From contig NZ_JACHHN010000009.1 in the NCBI RefSeq assembly GCF_014202765.1, forward strand, positions 164,853 to 228,852: DNA of 64,000 nucleotides. Reading direction: 5' to 3'. This document shows positions 8,439-18,307 of the stretch, piece after piece. The notes under the pieces are model-generated. The model worked only from the letters and a program-made list of their open reading frames with translations, was not told the DNA's origin and searched no databases. A program made the translations under genes and the position numbers. This DNA comes from Silvimonas terrae (GTDB lineage: Bacteria > Pseudomonadota > Gammaproteobacteria > Burkholderiales > Chitinibacteraceae). Numbering within the stretch: position 1 is the first letter of the stretch; every line of letters starts with the position of its first letter.

Positions 8439-8611
8439 GCAGCGACAACCGCTTTAATCTGGATGGCATCGGCGCTCACAAGGCGAAGATTGACCACGCC
8501 AACCAGACGCAGCGCACCACGCGTGATCACAGCACACAAAAACTGATCGCCCTCACCAACCTGCCCTGGCTGATTGCGCTGGTGGCCTGGTTGCTGTGGA
8601 AATTCCTCTGA
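8435..8611 (+). CDS. Small C-terminally anchored membrane protein, unknown function
   Basis: This encodes 58 residues from a GTG at 8435 that overlaps the ibaG stop (GTGA). An in-frame ATG at 8423 would overlap ibaG by 16 bases. The first 38 residues are polar and basic (GIGAHKAKIDHANQTQRTTR), and the last about 18 are hydrophobic (LPWLIALVAWLLWKFL), so it looks tail-anchored in the inner membrane. I do not recognise a family. Tight coupling with ibaG and the position before murA argue that it is a real gene. Confidence 0.5.
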   Translation: MSSDNRFNLDGIGAHKAKIDHANQTQRTTRDHSTQKLIALTNLPWLIALVAWLLWKFL

Positions 8612-8680
8612 TCGACACACGAATACACCGGCATAACGCGGCCGCTGGCCGCACGTCACACTCCCGCGAGGGGCGGGTAA

Positions 8681-9936
<1,256 letters not shown>

Positions 9937-9937
<1 letters not shown>

Positions 9938-10341
9938 TGCTGACGCTCAACCCCAAACCGGCCAGTGACGATAGCGACGGCAAACTACAGCCCCCCAGTG
10001 GCGTAGAAAAAACCATCGCCATGCTGACCCATCTGGCCGGCATTTTCTGGATTCCGTACCTGCCCATGCAGGTACTGGCGCTGATCATTCCGTTTCTGGT
10101 GTTGCAATTTGCCCGCGTACACTCAGACTACGTGGAGCAGCATGCCATTCAGGCGACCAATTTCCAGTTATTGATGGGGTGTCTCTACGCACTTGCCATG
10201 ATCATGATGACGGTACTGCACAGTACCTTCCCGATCTGGTGGGTGGCCATTGGCTCCGCCATGTTCAGCCTGTGGGAAGGCGCCAAAGCCATTAATGGCT
10301 GGCGCTCCCGCTATCCGCTGACCCTGAAACTTTTCAAGTAA
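9937..10341 (+). CDS. DUF4870-type membrane protein
   Basis: The protein has 134 residues with a polar N-terminus and about three hydrophobic helices (LAGIFWIPYLPMQVLALIIPF, LLMGCLYALAMIMMTV, IWWVAIGSAMFSLW). The LTHLAGIF start and the YVEQHAIQATNFQL segment between the helices are the DUF4870 pattern. The start overlaps the murA stop, and hisG follows after 12 bases, so it links murA to the his genes in one transcript. Function unknown. Confidence 0.75.
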
Positions 10342-10353
10342 GTACGACTACAT

Positions 10354-11001
10354 ATGATTACGATTGCGCTATCCAAAGGTCGCATTTTCGAAGAAACCGT
10401 GCCGCTGCTGGCTGCCGCCGGCATCGTGCCCGCCGAAGCGCCGGAAAGCTCGCGCAAACTGATCATTGGCACCAATCATGAAGACGTCCGCCTGATCATT
10501 GTGCGCGCCACCGACGTGCCCACCTACGTGCAATATGGCGCGGCCGATCTGGGCGTGGCTGGTAAAGATGTGCTGCTGGAGCATGGCGGCGCGGGCCTGT
10601 ATGTGCCGCTGGATCTGGAAATTGCCAAGTGCAAGCTGATGGTCGCCGTGCAAAATGGCTTCGATTACGAAGGTGCCGTCAAGCAAGGCGCACGCCTGCG
10701 TGTGGCCACCAAATACACCGAATGCGCGCGCGAGCACTTTGCCGGCAAGGGCGTGCACGTAGACCTGATCAAGTTGTACGGCTCCATGGAACTGGCCCCG
10801 CTGGTGGGCCTGGCCGATGCCATCGTGGACCTTGTGTCTACGGGCGGCACGCTCAAGGCCAATAACCTCGTGGCGGTGGAAGATGTGCGCGACATCAGTT
10901 CGCGCCTGATCGTCAATCAGGCCGCCCTCAAGCTCAAGCAAGACCGCCTGCAGCCGATCATCGACACCTTTGCGGCAACCGTCGCCGCCCGTCGCAACTG
11001 A
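10354..11001 (+). CDS. hisG: ATP phosphoribosyltransferase HisG, short form
   Basis: HisG condenses ATP and PRPP in the first step of histidine synthesis. The protein has only 215 residues, so it is the short form without the C-terminal regulatory ACT-like domain. Known short forms work as a hetero-octamer with HisZ, which is not encoded in this window. Motifs: [11 protein letters not shown] at the start, [21 protein letters not shown], and the PRPP loop region [19 protein letters not shown] terminator and a possible new promoter separate it from hisD. Confidence 0.95.
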   Translation: MITIALSKGRIFEETVPLLAAAGIVPAEAPESSRKLIIGTNHEDVRLIIVRATDVPTYVQYGAADLGVAGKDVLLEHGGAGLYVPLDLEIAKCKLMVAVQNGFDYEGAVKQGARLRVATKYTECAREHFAGKGVHVDLIKLYGSMELAPLVGLADAIVDLVSTGGTLKANNLVAVEDVRDISSRLIVNQAALKLKQDRLQPIIDTFAATVAARRN

Positions 11002-11007
11002 CGGGAC

Positions 11008-11042
11008 AAAGGCGGATGTGCAGTACGCCATCCGCCTTTTTT
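11008..11042 (+). terminator. Terminator after hisG
   Basis: The perfect stem AAAGGCGGATG / CATCCGCCTTT (11008-11018, 11029-11039) is followed by six T's. It splits hisG from hisD transcription at least in part. Confidence 0.8.
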
Positions 11043-11089
11043 GTCAGTATTGCTGCCCTGCCCTTGTAAAACGGGCAACGCACAGCAGT

Positions 11090-11095
11090 TATAAT
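11090..11095 (+). promoter_or_regulatory. Possible -10 box upstream of hisD
   Basis: A perfect TATAAT lies 32 bases before the hisD start and after the hisG terminator. The only -35-like hexamer, TTGTAA (11064-11069), is 20 bases away, which is too far for an ideal sigma70 promoter, so the call is tentative. Confidence 0.4.
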
Positions 11096-11127
11096 TGTTC
11101 TCTCCATCGCCACACCGGACACCTGCC

Positions 11128-12429
11128 ATGATTCGCCGCCTTGATTCCCGCGATGCCCAGTTCCAGCAAGAACTCTCGGCCCTGCTCGCTTTCGAGTCCT
11201 CTCAAGACCCGGAAGTCGATGCCCGCGTGGCCGCGATTCTGGACGATGTAAAACAGCGTGGTGATGCCGCAGTTATCGAATACACCCAGCGCTTCGATAG
11301 CCTGTCTGCCGCGACCATGGCCGAGCTGGAGCTGTCGCAAGCTGAACTCAAAGCAGCGTTCGAGCGCCTGCCTCAGGTCCAGAAAGACGCGCTGCAAGCC
11401 GCCGCCGCCCGCGTGCGCCGCTATCACGAACATCAAAAAGCCGCCTCCTGGCAGTACACCGATGAAGACGGCACCATGCTGGGCCAGCAGGTCACCGCAC
11501 TGGACCGGGTCGGTATCTACGTGCCGGGCGGCAAGGCCTCTTACCCGTCTTCCGTACTGATGAACGCCATTCCGGCACATGTCGCTGGCGTCGCCGAGAT
11601 CATCATGGTGGTCCCGACACCGCGCGGCGAACGCAATGATCTGGTGCTGGCCGCAGCGTATATCGCCGGTGTCAGCCGCGCCTTTACCATTGGGGGCGCG
11701 CAAGCGGTGGGCGCCCTGGCTTATGGCACGCAAACCATCCCGCAAGTCGACAAGATTACCGGGCCGGGCAACGCTTACGTAGCAGCGGCCAAACGGCGCG
11801 TGTTCGGGATTGTCGGCATCGATATGGTGGCCGGCCCATCAGAAATCCTGGTGATCTGTGATGGCACCACCGATCCGGACTGGATCGCCATGGACCTGTT
11901 CAGCCAGGCCGAACATGACGAAATCGCCCAGGCCATCTTGCTGTGCCCGGATGCCGCTTTCATCGAGAAAGTGGCCGCCAGCATCGACCGCCAGTTACCC
12001 GGCATGCCCCGCGCTGACATCATCCGCGCCTCGCTCACTGGCCGGGGTGCGTTGATTCAGGTAAAGGACCTGGCCGAAGCCTGTCAGATTGCCAACTGGA
12101 TTGCACCGGAACACCTGGAGTTATCCGTCGCGGAGCCGCAAGTATGGCTGCCGGAGCTCAAACACGCCGGGGCGATTTTCCTCGGCAAGTTCACCTCTGA
12201 ATCTTTGGGCGACTACTGCGCTGGTCCCAACCACGTCTTGCCGACTGCCCGCACCGCGCGCTTTGCCAGCCCGCTGGGCGTGTATGACTTCCAGAAGCGC
12301 TCCAGCCTGATTCAGGTCTCCGCGGCGGGTGCGCAAAAGCTGGGCCGTATTGCCAGTACGCTGGCGCATGGCGAAGGCTTGCAAGCGCACGCCAAAGCGG
12401 CGGAATACCGCCTCGACGAGCAACCATAA
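11128..12429 (+). CDS. hisD: Histidinol dehydrogenase HisD
   Basis: HisD catalyses the last two oxidations, L-histidinol to L-histidine, with NAD and zinc. The protein has 433 residues. Signatures: [51 protein letters not shown] and LFSQAEHDE with the zinc/catalytic Glu-His pair; the C-terminal GPNHVLPT and YDFQKRSSL are also conserved. ATG 11128 is chosen because it yields the normal N-terminus MIRRLDSRD; the frame extends 33 bases further up over the TATAAT element. Confidence 0.96.
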   Translation: MIRRLDSRDAQFQQELSALLAFESSQDPEVDARVAAILDDVKQRGDAAVIEYTQRFDSLSAATMAELELSQAELKAAFERLPQVQKDALQAAAARVRRYHEHQKAASWQYTDEDGTMLGQQVTALDRVGIYVPGGKASYPSSVLMNAIPAHVAGVAEIIMVVPTPRGERNDLVLAAAYIAGVSRAFTIGGAQAVGALAYGTQTIPQVDKITGPGNAYVAAAKRRVFGIVGIDMVAGPSEILVICDGTTDPDWIAMDLFSQAEHDEIAQAILLCPDAAFIEKVAASIDRQLPGMPRADIIRASLTGRGALIQVKDLAEACQIANWIAPEHLELSVAEPQVWLPELKHAGAIFLGKFTSESLGDYCAGPNHVLPTARTARFASPLGVYDFQKRSSLIQVSAAGAQKLGRIASTLAHGEGLQAHAKAAEYRLDEQP

Positions 12430-12443
12430 ACAGGTCACCCGGC

Positions 12444-12791
12444 ATGCCGGCGAGAAGTGAATACCTGGACTGGCTGCTGGAACAACTGGCGCCACTGGGC
12501 AGTTTGCGACCCAAATCGATGTTTGGCGGCTTTGGCCTGTATTGCGATGGGATGTTCTTTGCCATCGTTTCTGACGATGTGTTTTACGTCAAAGTGGATG
12601 ACATCAACCGGCCCCGTTTTGCGAAGGCTGGTTTGCAGCCGTTTCGCTATGACGTCAAAGATGGCAAGAAACATCTGTCTTACTACCCATTGCCTGAGTC
12701 CGCGCTGGAAGACTCTGAAGCGTTGCAAGACTGGGCGCGTGAAGGCCTTGGCGCAGCACTGCGGGCAGCAGCCAAAACCAAAAAACACTGA
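12444..12791 (+). CDS. TfoX N-terminal-domain-like protein
   Basis: The protein has 115 residues with the TfoX-N fold pattern: LLEQLAPLGSLRPKSMFGGFGLYCDGMFFAIV, then YVKVDD and FRYDVKDGKKHLSYYPLPE. TfoX/Sxy itself regulates competence, but free-standing TfoX-N proteins like this are widespread and mostly uncharacterised. It follows hisD by 14 bases, and its stop overlaps the next start (TGATG). It occupies, with the cupin, the place where hisC usually stands. Confidence 0.8.
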   Translation: MPARSEYLDWLLEQLAPLGSLRPKSMFGGFGLYCDGMFFAIVSDDVFYVKVDDINRPRFAKAGLQPFRYDVKDGKKHLSYYPLPESALEDSEALQDWAREGLGAALRAAAKTKKH

Positions 12792-13135
12792 TGACCGGGA
12801 AAATTTCGACCACAAATGCGCCGCACTACCACTGGGGCGCCGGAGAAGATGGCTGGCATCTGGTGCGCACGCCCGAACTTTCGGTCATCCAGGAACGGAT
12901 CGGCCCGGGTGGCACGGAAGCGCGTCACTACCATGAACACGCCAGCCAGTTCTTTTATGTGCTCTCTGGCCAGCTTGAAATTGAACTGGCCGGTGCAATC
13001 CATACTTTGCAGGCACAGGAAGGCCTGGTGATCCCGCCGGGTGTTACGCATCAGGTGCGTAATGTGTCGCAAACCGACGCACATTTTCTGGTGACATCGT
13101 CACCACCCAGTCATGGGGACCGAATCCTGGCCTGA
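12791..13135 (+). CDS. Small cupin-domain protein
   Basis: This is a single-domain cupin of 114 residues. Cupin motif 1 is visible as [22 protein letters not shown] (His-x-His-x5-Gln... arrangement), and motif 2 as [12 protein letters not shown], with the metal-binding His residues kept. Such proteins may be metal-dependent enzymes or sensors; the substrate cannot be read. Its start overlaps the preceding stop by one base. The 122 bases to hisB hold no other gene. Confidence 0.8.
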   Translation: MTGKISTTNAPHYHWGAGEDGWHLVRTPELSVIQERIGPGGTEARHYHEHASQFFYVLSGQLEIELAGAIHTLQAQEGLVIPPGVTHQVRNVSQTDAHFLVTSSPPSHGDRILA

Positions 13136-13257
13136 TGGCGGGGTTTTACTACGTATTTACAGGGTCCTGGGCGGCTTTTGCTTCACCTGGTGGGCAAAGT
13201 CGTGGACAATTACCCAAATTGTGCCCAATTGGGCTATTGCTGATTACGAGAATACGC

Positions 13258-13851
13258 ATGCGCGAAGTACAGGTCAGCCGTAACACGCTGGAAACCCAGA
13301 TCACCGTAACCATCAATCTGGATGGTACTGGCAAGTCCCGTTTTGATACCGGCGTGCCGTTCCTGGAACACATGATGGACCAGATCGCCCGTCACGGGCT
13401 GATTGATCTGGACGTCGTCGCCAAGGGTGATTTGCATATCGACGCTCACCACACGGTGGAAGACGTTGGCATCACCCTGGGTCAGGCGCTGGCCAAGGCC
13501 TTGGGCGACAAGAAAGGCATTCGCCGTTATGGCCACGCCTATGTCCCGCTGGATGAAGCGCTCTCCCGCGTGGTGATTGATCTCTCTGGCCGGCCCGGTC
13601 TGGAGTACGGTGTGGAGTTCACCCGTGCTGCGATTGGTGGTTTTGATGTCGATCTGTTTGGCGAGTTTTTCCGCGGTTTCGTCAATCACGCGGCGGTCAC
13701 GCTGCATATCGACAACCTGAAGGGCAAAAACGCCCACCATCAGGCAGAGACCATCTTCAAGGCATTCGGCCGTGCATTGCGCATGGCAATCGAATACGAT
13801 GAACGCATGGCTGGCGTGACGCCCTCGACCAAAGGCACGCTGGTCGGTTAA
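13258..13851 (+). CDS. hisB: Imidazoleglycerol-phosphate dehydratase HisB
   Basis: HisB dehydrates imidazole glycerol phosphate, the sixth step of histidine synthesis. The protein has 197 residues and is the monofunctional form; the phosphatase domain of enterobacterial HisB is absent. The Mn-binding His clusters are present: [21 protein letters not shown], and near the end [21 protein letters not shown] 13258 gives the standard start [10 protein letters not shown]; the frame is open upstream to 13135 but that part is unlike the family. Confidence 0.95.
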   Translation: MREVQVSRNTLETQITVTINLDGTGKSRFDTGVPFLEHMMDQIARHGLIDLDVVAKGDLHIDAHHTVEDVGITLGQALAKALGDKKGIRRYGHAYVPLDEALSRVVIDLSGRPGLEYGVEFTRAAIGGFDVDLFGEFFRGFVNHAAVTLHIDNLKGKNAHHQAETIFKAFGRALRMAIEYDERMAGVTPSTKGTLVG

Positions 13852-13877
13852 CAGACCCTCTACGTTGAAACCAAGAA

Positions 13878-14519
13878 ATGCGTATCGCAATCGTTGATTA
13901 CGGAATGGGCAACCTGCATTCCGTCACCAAGGCTTTTGAACACGTTGCCGGCGATGACGCCAGCATTGTGCTGACCGACGATCCAATCGAGGTCGCCGCC
14001 GCCGACAAAGTGGTGTTTCCCGGTCAGGGCGCCATGCCCGACTGTATGCGCCACCTGGAAGAAAGCGGGCTCAAAGGCGCGGTGCTGGATGCCGCCCGCC
14101 AGAAACCCTTTCTGGGCATCTGTGTCGGCGCGCAACTGTTGTTTGACTACAGTGAAGAAGGCGACACGCCAGGTCTGGGCGTTTTTGCCGGCGAAGTGGT
14201 GCGTTTCCCCAAGGAACGCATGCACGATGAGGCGGGCCACAAGCTCAAAGTGCCTCATATGGGCTGGAACGAAATGTTCATTGCCCGGGAACACCCGCTG
14301 TGGCAGGGCATCAGCCAGGGCGAGCGTTTTTACTTTGTGCACAGCTACCACTTCAAGCCATCCGATGACATCGCCGTGATCGAATCGGCTTACCCGTACC
14401 GTTTTGCAGCGGCCGTGGCAAAAGACAACATCTTTGCCATTCAGTGCCACCCGGAGAAAAGCCACAACGCCGGGCTGCAATTATTGCGAAATTTTGTACA
14501 CTGGGATGGTCGCCCGTAA
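13878..14519 (+). CDS. hisH: Imidazole glycerol phosphate synthase, glutaminase subunit HisH
   Basis: HisH supplies ammonia from glutamine to HisF. The 213-residue protein has the class I amidotransferase triad: Cys82 in LGICVGAQLLF, and His191 with Glu193 in IQCHPEKSHNAG. The oxyanion/PGQGAMPDC segment (residues 48-56) is also conserved. It pairs with hisF, encoded two genes downstream. Confidence 0.96.
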   Translation: MRIAIVDYGMGNLHSVTKAFEHVAGDDASIVLTDDPIEVAAADKVVFPGQGAMPDCMRHLEESGLKGAVLDAARQKPFLGICVGAQLLFDYSEEGDTPGLGVFAGEVVRFPKERMHDEAGHKLKVPHMGWNEMFIAREHPLWQGISQGERFYFVHSYHFKPSDDIAVIESAYPYRFAAAVAKDNIFAIQCHPEKSHNAGLQLLRNFVHWDGRP

Positions 14520-14563
14520 TCTGCGACATACTGTCAACCTGAGTTCATTGAAGTTTCTGCACC

Positions 14564-15307
14564 ATGCTGATTATTCCTGCAATTGATTTGAAAGATGGCG
14601 CCTGCGTTCGTTTGCGTCAGGGCCTGATGGAAGACGCGACGGTCTTCTCGGAAAACCCGGCCACCATGGCGCGCCACTGGCTGGATAAAGGCGGTCGCCG
14701 CCTGCACCTGGTGGATCTGAACGGCGCTTTTGCCGGCAAGCCCAAAAACCTGGATGCCATCAAGTCCATCCTGGCAGAAGTGGATGGGGACGTCCCCGTT
14801 CAACTGGGCGGCGGCATTCGCGACCTGGAAACCATCGAAAGCTATCTGGATGCCGGTATCGACTACGTCATCATCGGCACGGCTGCGGTGAAAATCCCCG
14901 GTTTTCTGCATGAAGCGTGCGATGCCTTCCCCGGCCACATCATTGTCGGTCTGGATGCCAAGGATGGCCGCGTGGCCACTGACGGCTGGTCCAAGATCAC
15001 TGAACATGATGTGATTGATCTGGCCCGCCGCTTCCAGGATTACGGCGTGGAAAGCGTCATTTACACCGACATTGGCCGCGATGGCATGCTTTCGGGCGTG
15101 AACATTGAAGCCACTGTCAAACTGGCACAGGCACTGACGATTCCGGTGATTGCATCGGGCGGCCTGACCGACCTGGACGACGTGCGCAAGCTGGTGGAAG
15201 TTGAAAGCGAAGGCATTGAAGGCGTCATTACCGGCCGTGCCATTTACGAAGGCACGATCGACTTCAAGGCTGCGCAAGACCTCGCCGACGAAGCCGTCGC
15301 CGCCTGA
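14564..15307 (+). CDS. hisA: ProFAR isomerase HisA
   Basis: HisA isomerises ProFAR to PRFAR in histidine synthesis. It is a (beta/alpha)8 barrel of 247 residues, the normal length. The catalytic Asp lies in the N-terminal [14 protein letters not shown] and the second one in [10 protein letters not shown]. The phosphate-binding loops [14 protein letters not shown] and [16 protein letters not shown] mark the internal duplication. An 85-base gap with a nested inverted repeat follows before hisF. Confidence 0.96.
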   Translation: MLIIPAIDLKDGACVRLRQGLMEDATVFSENPATMARHWLDKGGRRLHLVDLNGAFAGKPKNLDAIKSILAEVDGDVPVQLGGGIRDLETIESYLDAGIDYVIIGTAAVKIPGFLHEACDAFPGHIIVGLDAKDGRVATDGWSKITEHDVIDLARRFQDYGVESVIYTDIGRDGMLSGVNIEATVKLAQALTIPVIASGGLTDLDDVRKLVEVESEGIEGVITGRAIYEGTIDFKAAQDLADEAVAA

Positions 15308-15328
15308 TTTTCCTGATTGAACCGCCCG

Positions 15329-15372
15329 CCGCTGCCGTGATGGACTGTCTTTGCAGTCTATGCCGGCAGCGG
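15329..15372. repeat. Nested inverted repeat between hisA and hisF
   Basis: The outer arms CCGCTGCCG (15329-15337) and CGGCAGCGG (15364-15372) are perfect complements. Inside them lies a second stem, GACTG (15343-15347) with CAGTC (15354-15358) around a 6-base loop. No T-run follows, so it is not a standard terminator. It may be an RNA structure affecting decay or translation within the his transcript. Confidence 0.6.
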
Positions 15373-15392
15373 TGGCGCGTCCGGACACCGAT

Positions 15393-16160
15393 ATGCCCTT
15401 AGCCAAACGCATTATTCCCTGCCTTGATGTCACCGCTGGTCGTGTAGTCAAGGGCGTCAATTTTGTTGAACTGCGGGATGCCGGCGATCCGGTGGAAATC
15501 GCCCGCCGCTACGACGAACAAGGTGCGGATGAGCTGACCTTTCTGGATATCACTGCGTCTTCCGATGACCGCGATCTGATTCTGTCGGTGATTGAAGCCG
15601 TGGCGTCGCAAGTGTTTATCCCGCTCACGGTGGGCGGTGGCGTGCGCAAAGTGGAAGACGTGCGCCGCCTGCTCAATGCCGGCGCGGACAAAATCAGCAT
15701 CAACACCTCGGCCATTACCAACCCGCAACTGGTGGCTGATGCCGCCGCACGGTTTGGCAGCCAGGCCATTGTGGTCGCCATTGATGCCAAAGCCGTGTCG
15801 CCCAACAATGATCGCTGGGAAGTCTTTACCCACGGCGGCCGTAATGCCACCGGGCTGGATGCGGTGGAATGGGCGCTGAAAATGCAGCAAATGGGCGCGG
15901 GCGAAATCCTGCTGACCAGCATGGACCGCGATGGCACCAAGATCGGCTTTAACCTGCCGCTGACCCGCGCTATTTCTGACGCTGTGGACATCCCGGTCAT
16001 TGCCTCCGGCGGCGTGGGTAATCTGCAGCATATGGTCGAAGGCGTCACCGAAGGTCACGCTGATGCCGTGCTGGCCGCATCGATTTTCCACTTTGGTGAA
16101 TACACCGTGCGCCAGGCCAAAGAGGCCATGCATGCAGCCGGGATCGAGGTGCGCCTGTGA
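15393..16160 (+). CDS. hisF: Imidazole glycerol phosphate synthase, cyclase subunit HisF
   Basis: HisF joins ammonia from HisH to PRFAR, giving imidazole glycerol phosphate and AICAR. The protein has 255 residues. Signatures: the N-terminal [21 protein letters not shown] with catalytic Asp12, the phosphate loops [16 protein letters not shown] and [11 protein letters not shown], and [18 protein letters not shown] 15393 gives the family's start [12 protein letters not shown]. The end overlaps the GTG of hisI. Confidence 0.96.
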   Translation: MPLAKRIIPCLDVTAGRVVKGVNFVELRDAGDPVEIARRYDEQGADELTFLDITASSDDRDLILSVIEAVASQVFIPLTVGGGVRKVEDVRRLLNAGADKISINTSAITNPQLVADAAARFGSQAIVVAIDAKAVSPNNDRWEVFTHGGRNATGLDAVEWALKMQQMGAGEILLTSMDRDGTKIGFNLPLTRAISDAVDIPVIASGGVGNLQHMVEGVTEGHADAVLAASIFHFGEYTVRQAKEAMHAAGIEVRL

Positions 16161-16552
16161 GCTGGCTCGACGAAATCAAATTTGATGCCGCTGGCCTTGT
16201 GCCTGTGATTGCACAAGACGAACACACTGGCCGCGTACTGATGTTCGCTTATGCCAATCGCGAGGCCGTGGCCCTTTCTGCCGAAAAAAGCACCGCACAT
16301 TACTGGACCCGCTCCCGCCAGAAACTGTGGCACAAAGGCGAAGAATCCGGCCATTTCCAGCGTATCAAGGAAATCCGCCTGGATTGTGATGGCGACGTGT
16401 TGATTTACGTGATCGAACAGGAAGGCGGCATTGCCTGCCACACCGGGCGCGAAAGCTGTTTCTTCCGCAAGCTCAGTGGTGACACCTGGGAGACGGTTGA
16501 TCCAGTGCTCAAAGACCCCAATGCCATTTATGGGCACGGTCATTCGCATTAA
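16157..16552 (+). CDS. hisI: Phosphoribosyl-AMP cyclohydrolase HisI
   Basis: HisI hydrolyses phosphoribosyl-AMP, the third step of histidine synthesis. The protein is monofunctional (131 residues); the HisE activity is encoded separately by the next gene. The zinc/magnesium motif is visible as [17 protein letters not shown] followed by [12 protein letters not shown], after the conserved [18 protein letters not shown]. The start is GTG, overlapping the hisF stop (GTGA). A strong terminator follows. Confidence 0.96.
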   Translation: MSWLDEIKFDAAGLVPVIAQDEHTGRVLMFAYANREAVALSAEKSTAHYWTRSRQKLWHKGEESGHFQRIKEIRLDCDGDVLIYVIEQEGGIACHTGRESCFFRKLSGDTWETVDPVLKDPNAIYGHGHSH

Positions 16553-16568
16553 GTGGCCCGCCACCTGC

Positions 16569-16596
16569 AAAAGCCCGTCCGTGACGGGCTTTTTTG
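16569..16596 (+). terminator. Terminator after hisI
   Basis: AAAAGCCCGTC / GACGGGCTTTTTT forms a tight hairpin with a 3-base loop and a T-run. It separates hisI from hisE. A TATAAT at 16683-16688, 26 bases before hisE, may be part of a new promoter, though no good -35 box stands at the right distance. Confidence 0.85.
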
Positions 16597-16713
16597 TGGG
16601 AATAAACCCATTCATCCGGATGTTCGTACAACTTAAAACAAGCGCGCTGCAACCGTAGCGTCCTTTCGTAATCAAACCCCCTTATAATTGGTCCTTTGTA
16701 TCTGGAGCGAAGC

Positions 16714-17043
16714 ATGGTTTCCGCCGAAATTCTGGAGCGTCTGTCCGCCACGCTGGCATCCCGCCGCGACGCCGACCCCAGCACCTCTTATGTCGCCAGG
16801 TTGTTTCACAAAGGTCAGGAAGCCATCCTGAAAAAAGTGGGCGAAGAAGCGGTTGAAACCATCATGGCCGCCAAAGATGGCGACAAACTGCATCTGGTGC
16901 GTGAAGTGGCCGATCTGTGGTTCCACACCATGGTGCTGCTGGCCAACGAAGGCCTCTCTGCCGAAGACGTGCTGGCAGAACTGGCCCGCCGGGAAGGCAT
17001 TTCCGGCATCGAAGAAAAAGCGGCCCGTCCGGCACAGGATTGA
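16714..17043 (+). CDS. hisE: Phosphoribosyl-ATP pyrophosphatase HisE
   Basis: HisE removes pyrophosphate from phosphoribosyl-ATP, the second step of the pathway. The small all-helical protein (109 residues) of the MazG-like superfamily shows the acidic metal-binding pattern [15 protein letters not shown] and [17 protein letters not shown] 16714 lies 6 bases after GGAGCG and gives the usual start; an in-frame ATG 18 bases upstream is less likely. The HIT gene follows after 67 bases. Confidence 0.95.
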   Translation: MVSAEILERLSATLASRRDADPSTSYVARLFHKGQEAILKKVGEEAVETIMAAKDGDKLHLVREVADLWFHTMVLLANEGLSAEDVLAELARREGISGIEEKAARPAQD

Positions 17044-17110
17044 GCAGCACGCTGGCTTGACCAGGTCTGATGGATGATGGTGCCCTTGTGGGCGTAATGG
17101 GAGAAACTTG

Positions 17111-17467
17111 ATGAGCGATTGCCTGTTCTGCAAGCTGGCCAGCGGAGAAATCCCCAGCAAACAGATTTACAGCGACGATGACGTGGTGGCGTTTCATGAT
17201 ATCCATCCGGTAGCGCCAGTGCATTTTCTGATCGTACCTAAAATCCATGTCGATTCGCTGGCTCATACCGGCCCGGAACATCAGGCCCTATTGGGCAAGA
17301 TGCTGTTGCTGGCGCCCAAACTGGCCGCCGAACAAGGTCTGAAAGAGGGTTTTCGCACCGTCATCAACACCGGCCACGGCGGTGGGCAAACGTTCTTTCA
17401 TTTGCATGTGCATGTCTTTGGCGGCGAGACCATGTCGCCAGACCTGGCTGCCATCAAGACGCAATAA
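17111..17467 (+). CDS. HIT-family nucleotide-binding hydrolase
   Basis: This is an HINT/HinT-like protein of 118 residues that probably hydrolyses nucleoside phosphoramidates or adenylated substrates. The histidine triad is His97-L-His99-V-His101 (FFHLHVHVFGG); the N-terminal CLFCKLASGEIPS, with its Cys pair, is typical of the group. ATG 17111 is preferred over the adjacent TTG at 17108, and GGGAG lies just upstream. The gene stands between hisE and tatA, an arrangement common in betaproteobacteria. Confidence 0.9.
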   Translation: MSDCLFCKLASGEIPSKQIYSDDDVVAFHDIHPVAPVHFLIVPKIHVDSLAHTGPEHQALLGKMLLLAPKLAAEQGLKEGFRTVINTGHGGGQTFFHLHVHVFGGETMSPDLAAIKTQ

Positions 17468-17484
17468 ACAACGTGTAAAGAGTC

Positions 17485-17507
17485 AAACCCCTGACCTGCC
17501 GGGGTTT
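17485..17507 (+). terminator. Weak hairpin between HIT gene and tatA
   Basis: AAACCCC / GGGGTTT (17485-17491, 17501-17507) with a 9-base loop. The T-tail is only three residues long, so it may act as a partial terminator or merely an mRNA hairpin. Confidence 0.4.
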
Positions 17508-17550
17508 GTCCGGTTCAACCTGCGGCGCGTGGCGCCGGGAGTACAACGCA

Positions 17551-17760
17551 ATGGGTTCGCTTAGTATTTGGCATTGGCTGATCGTGTTGGTGATCATTGT
17601 CCTGGTGTTTGGCACCAAAAAACTGGGTAATGTCGGCAAGGATCTGGGCTCTGCGGTGCGCGGCTTCAAGGAAGGCGTCAACGGCGAAGGCGAGAAGCCG
17701 GCCGAGAACCACACCGACACCCCGCGTGTAATCGACACCGCAGAGCGCGACAAGCGCTGA
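17551..17760 (+). CDS. tatA: Sec-independent translocase component TatA
   Basis: TatA forms the protein-conducting assembly for folded, twin-arginine proteins. The protein has 69 residues: a short N-terminal membrane helix ([17 protein letters not shown]), the hinge [23 protein letters not shown] amphipathic helix, and a polar tail. ATG 17551 lies after GGGAG and gives the correct short N-terminus; the frame extends upstream without support. It is the first gene of tatABC. Confidence 0.93.
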   Translation: MGSLSIWHWLIVLVIIVLVFGTKKLGNVGKDLGSAVRGFKEGVNGEGEKPAENHTDTPRVIDTAERDKR

Positions 17761-17785
17761 CCGGATCACAAGGCGGATACCGGCA

Positions 17786-18304
17786 GTGTTTGATATCAGT
17801 CTGGGTGAAATGGCCGTTATTGGCGCGGTTGCTCTTGTGGTGATCGGGCCGGAACGGCTGCCCAAGGTAGCGCGAACGCTGGGTTTGCTGGTAGGGCGTG
17901 CCCAGCGTTTTGCCGCCAGCGTCAAAGCCGATCTGGATCGCGAAATCTCGCAAACCGAGCTGGCGAAGCTGGAGGCGGAGATGCGCTCTCATGGCAACGA
18001 TTTGCGCAATACCATCCACCAGCCGCTGGCCGACGCCAAAGCGGCACTGCTGGCTGGTCCGGCGGAGGTATCCGCACCCGCAGCCATGAACACGCCGGTA
18101 GACCCACCGGCAACCCCCTTGCCAGAGCCGGATCAGTTTGCGCTCACCGCCGCTGATCAAGCCTTGCAGCCAGCGCCTGCCGCCGCGCCGGTCTCACACC
18201 CAGCCCCTCAGACCAGTGCCCCCGCACATGACGAGCGTCAGCTGGATCTGTTTGAAACCTCTACCCCCAGCGCCCCGGTTTCGCCGGCGCGTGATCGCCG
18301 CTGA
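17786..18304 (+). CDS. tatB: Twin-arginine translocase component TatB
   Basis: TatB, with TatC, forms the receptor for twin-arginine signal peptides. The protein has 172 residues and starts with GTG. The hallmark N-terminus MFDISLGEMAVIGAVALVVIGPERLP includes the conserved Glu8 and the Gly-Pro hinge. An amphipathic helix follows (VARTLGLLVGRAQRFAASVK), then a long Pro/Ala-rich tail (residues about 90-172) that is poorly conserved in the family. tatC starts 3 bases later. Confidence 0.93.
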   Translation: MFDISLGEMAVIGAVALVVIGPERLPKVARTLGLLVGRAQRFAASVKADLDREISQTELAKLEAEMRSHGNDLRNTIHQPLADAKAALLAGPAEVSAPAAMNTPVDPPATPLPEPDQFALTAADQALQPAPAAAPVSHPAPQTSAPAHDERQLDLFETSTPSAPVSPARDRR

Positions 18305-18307
18305 TCC

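Noticed and set aside
11064..11095. Strong sigma70 promoter for hisD (TTGTAA...TATAAT)
   Set aside because: The spacing is 20 bases, outside the normal 16-18. Only the -10 element was kept as a tentative feature.
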